Source: Methanosarcinales archaeon
GTDB taxonomy: Archaea; Halobacteriota; Syntropharchaeia; Alkanophagales; Methanospirareceae
Assembly (NCBI GenBank): GCA_025464425.1
Contig: JAODGV010000033.1
Location: 1-6,001 of the forward strand
Direction: 5' to 3'
DNA length: 6,001 nucleotides
A program made the translations under genes and the position numbers. Each line of letters begins with the position of its first letter. Position 1 is the first letter of the stretch. The notes below the pieces were generated by a model. It was not told where the DNA came from. It did no database searches and saw nothing but the letters and a program-made list of their open reading frames with translations. This document shows positions 1 to 5,705 of this stretch, one piece after another.

Positions 1-380
1 ACCTCCGCCACAGTAGGGTTGTGTTCATCGTCTGCTTTTATATTCACCTCGACCGGGAAACACATGCTAACGAGCTCTGCGAGGTCTCGCACTGATTCCA
101 CTGCGTGTATCTCCTCCAAACTCTCGACCGCAACTTCATCCGGCAGGCACGCATCAGTATATCTGAGGAACCAGTCGAGTATGCCATAAGGTAAACACAC
201 ACCTTTCGCCCTTCGCTCTATTTTCTTCGCCTCCTCGAAGCTGCCAAACTTGCAGAGCATGTAATCTACAAAATCTATTATCTCGCGCATAGCCGCGCTG
301 AGATTGCCTTCGTGATTCTCCACTATCTTATCTATCTTCTTGATATCGCTCTCATATAAGGATATATTCTTTCGTATCAT
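1..380 (-). CDS. Archaeal RHH-like hypothetical protein, N-terminal part (runs off left edge)
   Basis: An open frame on the minus strand starts at ATG 380-378 and stays open to the window edge, giving 126 complete codons and no stop. An in-frame TGA lies three codons upstream of that ATG, so the start is well bounded. The N-terminus (MIRKNISLYESDIKKIDKIV, then GNLSAAMREIIDF) has the layout of a ribbon-helix-helix fold: a short strand (residues 2-8), helix A (about 9-23), a turn at the conserved-looking GN, and helix B (about 27-42). I recall similar N-termini in uncharacterised proteins of methanogenic archaea. After it come an Ala/Lys/Arg-rich stretch and a segment around PYGILDWFLRYT (64-75) that resembles the second part of those proteins. 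A DNA-binding or dimerisation role is inferred from the RHH-like pattern only; the function is unknown. It is transcribed divergently from the nucleotidyltransferase cluster. Confidence 0.75.
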   Translation of the reverse strand, partial: MIRKNISLYESDIKKIDKIVENHEGNLSAAMREIIDFVDYMLCKFGSFEEAKKIERRAKGVCLPYGILDWFLRYTDACLPDEVAVESLEEIHAVESVRDLAELVSMCFPVEVNIKADDEHNPTVAE

Positions 381-418
381 CTTATCTCACTCAGTGGTAT
401 TGTAAATAATATTATAGC

Positions 419-433
419 ATTATTTAAATATAA
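419..433 (-). promoter_or_regulatory. Candidate TATA box for the minus-strand RHH-like gene
   Basis: The minus strand here reads TTATATTTAAATAAT, an archaeal TATA-like element about 40-50 bases upstream of the ATG at 380. A start site some 25 bases downstream of the box would leave a leader of roughly 20 bases. A second AT-rich stretch at about 401-415 is an alternative box. The assignment rests on composition and spacing alone. Confidence 0.35.
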
Positions 434-442
434 TTACCATAA

Positions 443-460
443 GGAAAAAGTTTATGTTAT
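443..460 (+). promoter_or_regulatory. Candidate BRE/TATA promoter of the nucleotidyltransferase-GT-pgk cluster
   Basis: A purine-rich BRE-like run (GGAAAAAG, 443-450) directly precedes a TATA-like TTTATGTTAT (451-460), the usual archaeal arrangement. Transcription would begin near 480, leaving a leader of about 50 bases to the start codon at 532. No comparable element is seen before the next three genes, so it may drive all four. AT-rich stretches near 421-433 and 479-493 are alternatives. Confidence 0.4.
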
Positions 461-518
461 CCATCGCGCATATGTTCTTAAATCATTATTTTAGAGTGTT
501 ACTACTTCAGTTCTTATC

Positions 519-524
519 GAGGTG
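519..524 (+). promoter_or_regulatory. Shine-Dalgarno fixing the nucleotidyltransferase start at 532
   Basis: GAGGTG lies 7 bases before ATG 532. The frame is also open from an upstream ATG at 454, but that extension would add 26 residues ahead of the canonical MKGVILAGGFGTRLRPL start of this family, so 532 is chosen. Confidence 0.75.
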
Positions 525-531
525 TAGAGAT

Positions 532-1926
532 ATGAAAGGTGTGATCCTGGCAGGGGGATTTGGAACACGGCTTCGCCCTCTCACATTCACGAAGCCGAAG
601 CCGATGGTTCCTCTGGTAGATAAGCCAGTTATCGAGCATGTGGTGGACTATCTTGTCTCGCACGGATTGAGCGACATTGTAATAACGACCACATATCTCC
701 GACAGTTGATCATTGATCATCTGGAGTACCGTGAAGATGTGCGGCTCTCCTATCCGCTGGAGCCACGCCCGCTGGGCACTGCCGGCTCGGTTAAGAATGC
801 GGGACTGGGCGAAGAGGGAGAGCCTTTCGTCGTTATTCAGGGCGATAACATCACGGATGCCGACCTGCGAGCGATGGTCGAGTTCCATTATGACACGGGT
901 GCAATGATAACAATCGCATTAACGCCGGTGGAAGAGCCCTGGCATTATGGTATAGCTGAGCTTGATGAAGATGGCTACATAAAGCGATTCAGGGAGAAGC
1001 CATCGCGTAATGAATGCTTCTCCAATCTCGCGAGCACGGGCATATACGTCGTGGAGCCATCTGCACTGGATTACGTGCCGGAGGGCGCTGAGTTCGATTT
1101 CGCCAGGGACCTGTTCCCGGTGATTCATGCGAAATTAGCGGGTAAGATAGCGGGCTATCAGCTCGATGAAGCCAATTTCTGGGCTGATGTCGGGCAGCCT
1201 GAGGGATACATGAGCGCGATGGCATGGCTCCTCCGGAAGATGAATAGAGATGTGTTCGCTGGTTCTAATACTGAGATTAACAGCTCTGGAATCCGTGGAC
1301 CCGCGGTGATCGGTGACTGTGTGATTGTGGAAGAGGGTTGCTCAGTGGGACCAAATGCAGTGTTATTTGAGGATGTGTATGTAGCGCGGAACTCGTGCCT
1401 GGAAGAATGTATGATAGGCGAGAAGACGATAATGGGCAGGAACGCGCTTGTTAAGCAGGCGATCATTGGTGCACGGTGTGAACTCGGCAATGACGTGGAG
1501 GTATGCGGCGGTAAAATATGGCCCTTCGTATCCATACCGCATCGCACAACGGTTGATTCTACAATAAAGAGGTTCGTTAAACTCGATGGTACGAATAACA
1601 GCCACGAACTGCTGCGCACCGTGCCAGAAGAAGAAGCTTTTTACTTCAATATGCGCAGTGGCGGCAGGATCGTCCATACCGGGCTGGTTGCGAACAGCGT
1701 GGAGCGGTTTGTGGAGATACTGAAGACCGTTGATCAGAGGTCAATTGAGTACCATCTCAGGGACGGGCAGAACGATTTCGCCCGATGGATACGAGAGATC
1801 TTCGGTGATGAGCAGCTTGCAAACGAGCTGATGGCGCGATACATGACACGCAATGAACTTGCTGCTGTGATAGATGCGCGAATAAAAGAGTTGAAAATGG
1901 AGGAGGTGCCGATGATATGTCAATAA
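532..1926 (+). CDS. Sugar-phosphate nucleotidyltransferase with beta-helix repeats and a C-terminal DUF5752-like domain
   Basis: This 464-residue protein should transfer an NMP from an NTP to a sugar-1-phosphate, making an activated nucleotide sugar in the cytoplasm. The N-terminal Rossmann-like domain (1 to about 235) shows the nucleotide loop AGGFGTRLRP (7-16) and TKPKPM with catalytic-type Lys23. It also has the GDN motif with metal-ligand Asp105, EKP (155-157) of the sugar site, and FWADVGQPEGY with the second metal Asp219. Residues about 250-345 look like irregular left-handed beta-helix hexapeptide repeats (for example GPAVIGDCVIVEEGCSVGPN), as in GlmU/ManC-like COG1208 enzymes. From about 365 to 455 there is an extra domain (YFNMRSGGRIVHTG, then NDFARWIREIFGDEQLA) that I recognise as DUF5752-like. 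The sugar and nucleotide cannot be read from sequence: glucose-1-phosphate uridylyl- or thymidylyltransferase and mannose-1-phosphate guanylyltransferase are all possible. The last codons overlap the next gene by 10 bases and contain its Shine-Dalgarno. Confidence 0.88.
   Translation: MKGVILAGGFGTRLRPLTFTKPKPMVPLVDKPVIEHVVDYLVSHGLSDIVITTTYLRQLIIDHLEYREDVRLSYPLEPRPLGTAGSVKNAGLGEEGEPFVVIQGDNITDADLRAMVEFHYDTGAMITIALTPVEEPWHYGIAELDEDGYIKRFREKPSRNECFSNLASTGIYVVEPSALDYVPEGAEFDFARDLFPVIHAKLAGKIAGYQLDEANFWADVGQPEGYMSAMAWLLRKMNRDVFAGSNTEINSSGIRGPAVIGDCVIVEEGCSVGPNAVLFEDVYVARNSCLEECMIGEKTIMGRNALVKQAIIGARCELGNDVEVCGGKIWPFVSIPHRTTVDSTIKRFVKLDGTNNSHELLRTVPEEEAFYFNMRSGGRIVHTGLVANSVERFVEILKTVDQRSIEYHLRDGQNDFARWIREIFGDEQLANELMARYMTRNELAAVIDARIKELKMEEVPMICQ
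1901..1908 (+). promoter_or_regulatory. Shine-Dalgarno inside the nucleotidyltransferase 3' end, for the small gene at 1917
   Basis: AGGAGGTG stands 8 bases before ATG 1917, inside the last codons of the upstream gene. It favours 1917 over the internal ATG at 1947 and implies translational coupling. Confidence 0.75.
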
Positions 1927-2240
1927 ATAAGAAGAAGGGCAGGACTATGACGAAGATAGCGCAGAAGAGAGCGACCCTCACAAAACTTGCCAGTTCTTTG
2001 TTTGAGCCCGAGGGCAAGAATCCTTATTATATGGGCGATGGCAGGGCGATAAAGAACCTGACCGAACTGAAGGAGAATCTTGATTCGTTATCAGATAACG
2101 AGGCGCACTGGCTCGCTTCATGGATTGAGTATCTTGGTGATGAGGAGACCGCGAAACGAATCAGAGCGGCGCCCGATACGTTCAAGGCTATCATAAACGA
2201 GCGATATGCGGAGCTGATGGAGTTCTATCATAAGAGATGA
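1917..2240 (+). CDS. Small DUF5752-like protein
   Basis: This 107-residue soluble protein has a basic N-terminus (SINKKKGRTMTKIAQKR) followed by a compact conserved-looking block: PYYMGDGRAIKNLTELKENL (36-55), HWLASWIEYLGDEETAKRIR (64-83), then FKAIINERYAEL (89-100). The block aligns by eye with the C-terminal extension of the preceding nucleotidyltransferase. Both have a Gly-containing start, an amphipathic helix, an H...W-I...GDE..A core and a closing I..R..EL helix. I assign both to the DUF5752 type; the biochemical function is unknown. The gene overlaps the upstream gene by 10 bases and its TGA overlaps the next ATG (ATGA), so production is probably coupled to both enzymes. I infer a regulatory or scaffolding partner of the nucleotidyltransferase and glycosyltransferase rather than an enzyme. 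ATG 1947 is a possible alternative start. Confidence 0.8.
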   Translation: MSINKKKGRTMTKIAQKRATLTKLASSLFEPEGKNPYYMGDGRAIKNLTELKENLDSLSDNEAHWLASWIEYLGDEETAKRIRAAPDTFKAIINERYAELMEFYHKR

Positions 2241-3400
2241 GAATAGCATTGTTGAGCTGGGAATCTTTGCATTCCATACCGGTTGGCGGCGTGGCATCGC
2301 ATGTCACAGAACTCGCGGCGGCATTGCACCGGCTGGGGAATGAGGTGCACGTATTCACACGGATGGGTCATAACCAGCGGTGGTATGATGTGATAGATGG
2401 AGTGCATTATCATCGCTGCCCGTTCGATCTGAACCCGAACTTCGTGGAGGAGATGAATAACATGTGCCATTCGTTTGCTTATCATTTCTTCCAGACCGAG
2501 AACGTTTCCGGCAGGTTCGATATCGTTCACGGGCATGACTGGATGACCGTGAATGCACTTGCGGAGATAAAGAACGCACGTGCAAAAAAGATCGTATTCA
2601 CGCTTCATTCGACCGAATACGGCAGATGCGGTAATGTCTTCTATGAGGGGCAATCACGCGACATAAGGAATCTCGAATGGTACGGCGGGTTCCTCGCGGA
2701 TAAGATAATCACGACGTCGGAGACGATAAAGAACGAAGCGAAGTGGATATACAACTTTGATGACTGGAAGATAGCAATGATACCGAACGGCGTCTCACTC
2801 GCCAAATTCAATGGTTCGGTGGACGCATGGCGGAATGTGAAGAAGCGGTATGATGTCGGCGTATGGGATCCCACGTGCCTCTTCGTTGGTAGAATGGTGA
2901 TTCAGAAGGGTGCGGATTTACTGCTGGAGGCTGTACCATCTATACTGGCTGACTTCCCCGCGGCAAAGTTCTTCTTCGTCGGTGATGGCTATATGCGACC
3001 CGGGTTGGAGCATCGTGCGTGGGAGCTTGGTGTGCAGCATGCATGCCGCTTCCTGGGTTACATACCGGAGAACGAACTCGTGAACTGCTATAAAGCCACT
3101 GATGTGGTATGCATACCATCACGTAACGAGCCATTCGGGATTGTAGCACTGGAGGCATGGGCTGCCGGTAAGCCAATCGTGGTGACTCATAACGGGTTCG
3201 ACTATGTATGGCATGATGTTAATGGTCTTAAGGTGTATGATAACCCGGGTTCTATTGCGTGGGGCATAAAGACCATATTCAGCGATTTTGAGCATGGGCG
3301 ATGGATGGGCTCGAACGGCAGGAAGACCGCCGAGGCGTTCTCATGGGATAACATAGCCAGGATGACAGTGAGCGTGTATGATGAGATTTTGAGGTCTTAA
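2237..3400 (+). CDS. GT-B glycosyltransferase, GT4/glycogen-synthase-like
   Basis: This 387-residue retaining-type glycosyltransferase would transfer a sugar from a nucleotide sugar to an acceptor glycan or small molecule in the cytoplasm. The N-terminal acceptor domain shows the Gly-rich loop PVGGVASHVTELAAAL (15-30), a Rossmann strand ending in VHVFTRMG, VHGHDW (97-102) and FTLHSTEYGR (121-130), all typical of the starch/glycogen-synthase-like branch. The C-terminal donor domain begins near IPNGV (182-186). It contains LFVGRMVIQKGADLL with phosphate-binding-type Arg219 and Lys224, and the E-X7-E motif EPFGIVALE (Glu298, Glu306), then AAGKPIVVT. No transmembrane segment or signal peptide is seen. 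The start ATG overlaps the stop of the DUF5752-like gene (ATGA), suggesting stop-restart translation. The partner nucleotidyltransferase two genes upstream probably supplies the donor. The product (glycogen, a trehalose-type solute or a surface glycan) cannot be decided from sequence. Confidence 0.88.
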   Translation: MRIALLSWESLHSIPVGGVASHVTELAAALHRLGNEVHVFTRMGHNQRWYDVIDGVHYHRCPFDLNPNFVEEMNNMCHSFAYHFFQTENVSGRFDIVHGHDWMTVNALAEIKNARAKKIVFTLHSTEYGRCGNVFYEGQSRDIRNLEWYGGFLADKIITTSETIKNEAKWIYNFDDWKIAMIPNGVSLAKFNGSVDAWRNVKKRYDVGVWDPTCLFVGRMVIQKGADLLLEAVPSILADFPAAKFFFVGDGYMRPGLEHRAWELGVQHACRFLGYIPENELVNCYKATDVVCIPSRNEPFGIVALEAWAAGKPIVVTHNGFDYVWHDVNGLKVYDNPGSIAWGIKTIFSDFEHGRWMGSNGRKTAEAFSWDNIARMTVSVYDEILRS

Positions 3401-3408
3401 GGAGGGAG
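3401..3408 (+). promoter_or_regulatory. Strong Shine-Dalgarno for pgk
   Basis: GGAGGGAG begins immediately after the glycosyltransferase stop codon and ends 4 bases before ATG 3413. It gives pgk an independent strong ribosome site within the cluster, in contrast to the overlapping genes before it. Confidence 0.7.
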
Positions 3409-3412
3409 AGAA

Positions 3413-4684
3413 ATGACATATAAACTGGAAGATTTCCGGCTGATGGATGAGTTTGACGCAGGTGGTAAGACGGTACTGCTGCGGATTGATGTGAATTCCG
3501 CTGTGATTGAGGGCGAAGTGAAGTTGAATGAGCGTATAGTACGGCATGCTGATACAATAAGGGAATTGCAGTCGAGGAATGCGCGTGTTGTTGCTATCGC
3601 CCATCAGGGCAGGCAGGGTAAACCGGATTTCCTGCCGCTGGAGCAGCATGCGCGATTGCTACGGCGATTTGTGGATATCCGTTATGTGCCGGACATAACG
3701 GGCGAAGTAGCGGTGAACGCGCTAAAAGCGCTAAGAGATGGAGAAGCTATATTACTTGAGAACGTGCGTATGGATCATGAGGAGACACTTAAGCGAACAC
3801 CTGAGAGGCATTCCAGGTCGCATCTCGTACGTACGCTCGCAGCCCATGCGGACTATTTCATAAATGACGCTTTCTCCGTTGCTCATCGTGCACATGCCTC
3901 GATTGTCGGCTTCCCGAAGGTGCTGGAATCGTATGTGGGCAGACAGATGGAGAAGGAGCTGACGGCGCTGGAAGAGGCGCATGCTGAGCGCCCGGTTGTA
4001 TACATACTTGGAGGTTCGAAGCTGGATGACGTGCTTGATGCGATGGCGTTCGTTTTGCGTGCTGGTAAAGCCGATGTTATACTGACCACGGGCGTTATTG
4101 GTAATATCTTCATGTATGCAGATGGCGCGGCAGTAATGGAGGAAGAGCAGAAGAAGAAGTATCTTGCTGGTTTGAAGCGTGCGAAGAGGCTCATGCTCTC
4201 GCGCAAGATATTGTATCCAGTGGATGTGGCAGTGGAGATAGGGGGTAAACGTGAGGAACTGGATGTACGTGCACTGGCACCGGGTCAGCATGCGCTGGAC
4301 ATCGGTGAAGAAACCTGCAGGATATACAGCGAGATAATAATGAATGCTGGTACGGTGATAATGAAAGGACCTGCGGGCATGTGCGAGAATAAGCAGTTCG
4401 CAGAAGGTACAAAAGTGCTATTAAAAGCTATCATTGCGGCTGATGCTTTCCATCTCATCGGTGGTGGGCATACCACATCGGTACTGGATATGATAGAGGA
4501 GCGGATGGTGTGTGAAAGAGGATATGTCAGTCTGGCTGGAGGTGCACTGTTGATGTATCTTGCAGGGAAGCCATTGCCGGGGCTGGATGTACTGAGGATG
4601 CGCAAATCGCATGCCAGGCTCGCTAATGCCGTGCAAGCAGCAGATAAGAAGCCGTTTGCCGCACAGATCGGTAATACCATGTGA
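3413..4684 (+). CDS. pgk: Phosphoglycerate kinase, archaeal type
   Basis: This 423-residue enzyme interconverts 3-phosphoglycerate plus ATP with 1,3-bisphosphoglycerate plus ADP in glycolysis and gluconeogenesis; the gluconeogenic direction is expected in a methanogen-like cell. N-domain substrate motifs are visible: LLRIDVNSA (22-30) with the Asp/Asn pair, AHQGRQGKPDFLPLEQHA (63-80, the archaeal version of the basic loop), LLENVRMDHEE (114-124) and DYFINDAFSVAHRAHAS (147-163). The C-domain nucleotide side shows YILGGSKLDDVLDAM (197-211), MKGPAGMCENKQFAEGT (317-333), GGGHTTSVLDM (350-360) and the closing SLAGGALLMYLAGKPLPGLDVL (373-394). The length is slightly above the roughly 410 residues usual for archaeal PGKs, with a short basic tail after 395. 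HQGRQGK departs from the more usual HQSRPGK and GPAGMCE from GPMGVFE, but the key polar residues remain, so activity is expected. It lies 12 bases after the glycosyltransferase, tying nucleotide-sugar use to the triose-phosphate pathway. Confidence 0.95.
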   Translation: MTYKLEDFRLMDEFDAGGKTVLLRIDVNSAVIEGEVKLNERIVRHADTIRELQSRNARVVAIAHQGRQGKPDFLPLEQHARLLRRFVDIRYVPDITGEVAVNALKALRDGEAILLENVRMDHEETLKRTPERHSRSHLVRTLAAHADYFINDAFSVAHRAHASIVGFPKVLESYVGRQMEKELTALEEAHAERPVVYILGGSKLDDVLDAMAFVLRAGKADVILTTGVIGNIFMYADGAAVMEEEQKKKYLAGLKRAKRLMLSRKILYPVDVAVEIGGKREELDVRALAPGQHALDIGEETCRIYSEIIMNAGTVIMKGPAGMCENKQFAEGTKVLLKAIIAADAFHLIGGGHTTSVLDMIEERMVCERGYVSLAGGALLMYLAGKPLPGLDVLRMRKSHARLANAVQAADKKPFAAQIGNTM

Positions 4685-4691
4685 TGGAAAG

Positions 4692-4705
4692 GGAAAGTAT
4701 AAAAA
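4692..4705 (+). promoter_or_regulatory. Candidate BRE/TATA promoter of the DUF2111-like gene
   Basis: GGAAAG (4692-4697) followed by TATAAAAA (4698-4705) fits an archaeal BRE plus TATA pair. A start site about 25 bases downstream would fall near 4726, giving a leader of roughly 9 bases before ATG 4735. The element lies just 3' of pgk and suggests that the following two genes form a separate transcription unit. Confidence 0.5.
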
Positions 4706-4719
4706 GGTTGAGCACCTTT
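4703..4719 (+). repeat. Short inverted repeat between TATA box and start codon of the DUF2111-like gene
   Basis: AAAGGT (4703-4708) and ACCTTT (4714-4719) are perfect 6-base inverted arms around the 5-base loop TGAGC. The left arm overlaps the 3' end of the candidate TATA box and the right arm ends just before the predicted start site. That is a typical place for an archaeal repressor operator. It could also be a weak hairpin at the end of pgk transcripts, although no T-run follows. Confidence 0.45.
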
Positions 4720-4734
4720 GTGATGGTGTGAAAG

Positions 4735-5139
4735 ATGAAAAACACAGAAAGTATTGTAATAAGTGAAGACTCAACTGCGGAAGAGCTCGCACCGATAGCC
4801 AAAGCGGTGAATGATTTACTCGTTATACCCGTGACGATGCGGAGCAAGAACAGGAAAGGTGTCCGTGTGGAGAAGGGTGAAGTGATAGATTATGAGTATA
4901 CGGGTCCGGTGCTGGAGAAGGTGCTGCAGGAGAATCGTGTTATTCGCACCACACCGCTCAGGGGCAGGTATGCTCGTATACCGGTTGTGGTTGCACCTAT
5001 CAGGAACAAGAAAGGCGAGGTAATAGCAGCTCTTGGCGTTGTTGATGTCGTGGGGACCGTGGATTTGGGTGCCGTATTCGCAGATTTCCCCCGCGTTCTC
5101 GAACAGATCAGGACGCATCCATCAGCTGACAGGCAGTAA
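4735..5139 (+). CDS. DUF2111-like archaeal protein
   Basis: This 134-residue soluble protein matches what I know of DUF2111, an uncharacterised family of methanogens and close relatives. The key stretches are the DSTAEELAPIAKAVNDLLVIP segment (12-32), TMRSKNRKGVRVEKGEVIDY (34-53), EYTGPVLEKVLQENRVIRTTP (54-74) and a strongly conserved-looking IPVVVAPIRNKKGEVIAALG followed by VVDVVGTVDL (82-111). The closing FADFPRVLEQI is also family-like. The last part resembles the sensory folds in which a strand pair carries 'API.N..G.VIAA.GVVD', as in PAS/GAF/cache-like domains, so ligand sensing is possible, but that is my inference. No catalytic motif, signal peptide or membrane segment is visible. The ribosome site is weak (GGTG, 6 bases before the ATG). 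It is followed after 2 bases by the frame of a membrane protein, with which it probably shares a transcript. Confidence 0.8.
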   Translation: MKNTESIVISEDSTAEELAPIAKAVNDLLVIPVTMRSKNRKGVRVEKGEVIDYEYTGPVLEKVLQENRVIRTTPLRGRYARIPVVVAPIRNKKGEVIAALGVVDVVGTVDLGAVFADFPRVLEQIRTHPSADRQ

Positions 5140-5141
5140 AA

Positions 5142-5609
5142 GTGGATATGCGCGAATCCTCTGGTAATTTCGTGATGAACCGGAGAACGCTGGCTGGGGT
5201 TATGGTGATAGCGATACTGTGGCGGGCTTTTATAAGTTCGGACAGGACAATAGCCCTCTGGGAGAGCGTGTGTTCCGGTATAGCCCTTTTCATAATGGGC
5301 TGGACGCTATTTGCATACATATTCAGTATGAGCAGAGGGCTGAAAGGCTGGCTGGAATTGAATACGATATACCGGTGGATAGCGGTCAGTCTGGTTGCCA
5401 TAAACATCTATGTCATCATTTATTACGGAACGCGGTGGTACAGACTGGCAAGCACAACAGAATCATACGTGCCACTGGATTTCCTGTTCCGGGATATAAG
5501 GTACATCGTGCTGGTGTTGTATTACTGCGTGGTGATATGGCTGGCGAAGCATCTTAAGAAGGTGTATGATGATTACATGTTGCTCTTCAAGGAGGTGCCG
5601 AACGTGTGA
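5142..5609 (+). CDS. Four-helix membrane protein of unknown function
   Basis: This protein of up to 155 residues has four predicted membrane segments: about 16-31 (LAGVMVIAILWRAFIS), 38-62 (ALWESVCSGIALFIMGWTLF and on), 79-97 (RWIAVSLVAINIYVIIYYG) and 118-136 (RYIVLVLYYCVVIWLAKHL). A positively charged loop (SRGLKGW) lies between helices 2 and 3, and a short charged tail (KKVYDDYMLLFKEVPNV) follows helix 4. I do not recognise the family. The start is uncertain: GTG 5142, ATG 5148 and ATG 5175 are all in frame and none has a convincing Shine-Dalgarno. I show the longest form, which begins 2 bases after the DUF2111-like stop. The spacing implies a shared transcript, so the pair might form a sensor and membrane partner, but nothing in the sequence proves that. 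Confidence 0.65.
   Translation: MDMRESSGNFVMNRRTLAGVMVIAILWRAFISSDRTIALWESVCSGIALFIMGWTLFAYIFSMSRGLKGWLELNTIYRWIAVSLVAINIYVIIYYGTRWYRLASTTESYVPLDFLFRDIRYIVLVLYYCVVIWLAKHLKKVYDDYMLLFKEVPNV
5589..5597 (+). promoter_or_regulatory. Orphan Shine-Dalgarno at the end of the membrane-protein gene
   Basis: AAGGAGGTG is a near-perfect Shine-Dalgarno, 8 bases before a GTG at 5606 that overlaps the membrane-protein stop (GTGA). The same octamer AGGAGGTG and the same 8-base spacing precede ATG 1917, which starts a real coupled gene. Here the GTG frame runs only 18 codons, to TAA at 5660-5662, so the site has no gene to serve. Chance coding of Lys-Glu-Val is the alternative. Confidence 0.45.
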
Positions 5610-5639
5610 AAAATTACTGTACTATAACAAGCATAAATT

Positions 5640-5680
5640 TTCCATTTAAACGACAGCATTAATAGAATATTTAAATGGGA
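5640..5680 (+). repeat. Inverted repeat in the AT-rich gap before the transposase-like gene
   Basis: TTCCATTTAAA (5640-5650) and TTTAAATGGGA (5670-5680) are inverted arms matching at 10 of 11 positions (nine contiguous, one G-T mismatch, then one more match), around a 19-base spacer. The right arm overlaps the candidate TATA box of the transposase-like gene. It may be an element-internal transposase or repressor site, or part of the element end. The 96-base gap holds no other recognisable feature apart from a short T-rich stretch at 5637-5641. Confidence 0.55.
5667..5676 (+). promoter_or_regulatory. Candidate TATA box of the transposase-like gene
   Basis: ATATTTAAAT centred near 5671 lies about 35 bases upstream of ATG 5706. 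A start site 25 bases downstream would leave a leader of about 10 bases, consistent with the lack of a clear Shine-Dalgarno before this ATG. Confidence 0.4.
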
Positions 5681-5705
5681 TTAAACCAATGACATAAATA
5701 GTGAT

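Noticed and set aside
454..531. Upstream ATG 454 as the nucleotidyltransferase start
   Set aside because: It adds 26 atypical residues before the canonical MKGVILAGG start and has no clear Shine-Dalgarno, while ATG 532 has GAGGTG 7 bases before it. It also overlaps the best promoter candidate.
1158..1619. Minus-strand open frame of 153 codons opposite the nucleotidyltransferase
   Set aside because: Antisense shadow of a gene with clear family motifs; Ser-, Thr- and Pro-rich low-information product.
3752..4291. Long minus-strand open frame of 179 codons opposite pgk
   Set aside because: It lies wholly antisense to a well-supported pgk, its translation shows no domain or sensible composition (rich in His, Cys and Arg), and other minus-strand frames in the same region are equally open.
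4703..4719. Intrinsic terminator after pgk
   Set aside because: The hairpin has only 6 base pairs and no T-run after it, and it overlaps a candidate TATA box, so an operator is at least as likely.
5219..5557. Alternative plus-strand frame inside the membrane-protein gene
   Set aside because: Its product is His- and Gly-rich without membrane pattern or motif, whereas the overlapping frame gives four clean hydrophobic helices.
5606..5662. An 18-codon peptide gene starting at GTG 5606
   Set aside because: It has a good Shine-Dalgarno, but the product is short, unrecognised and lies in DNA that is probably an element end. It is treated as a possible gene remnant, not called as a CDS.
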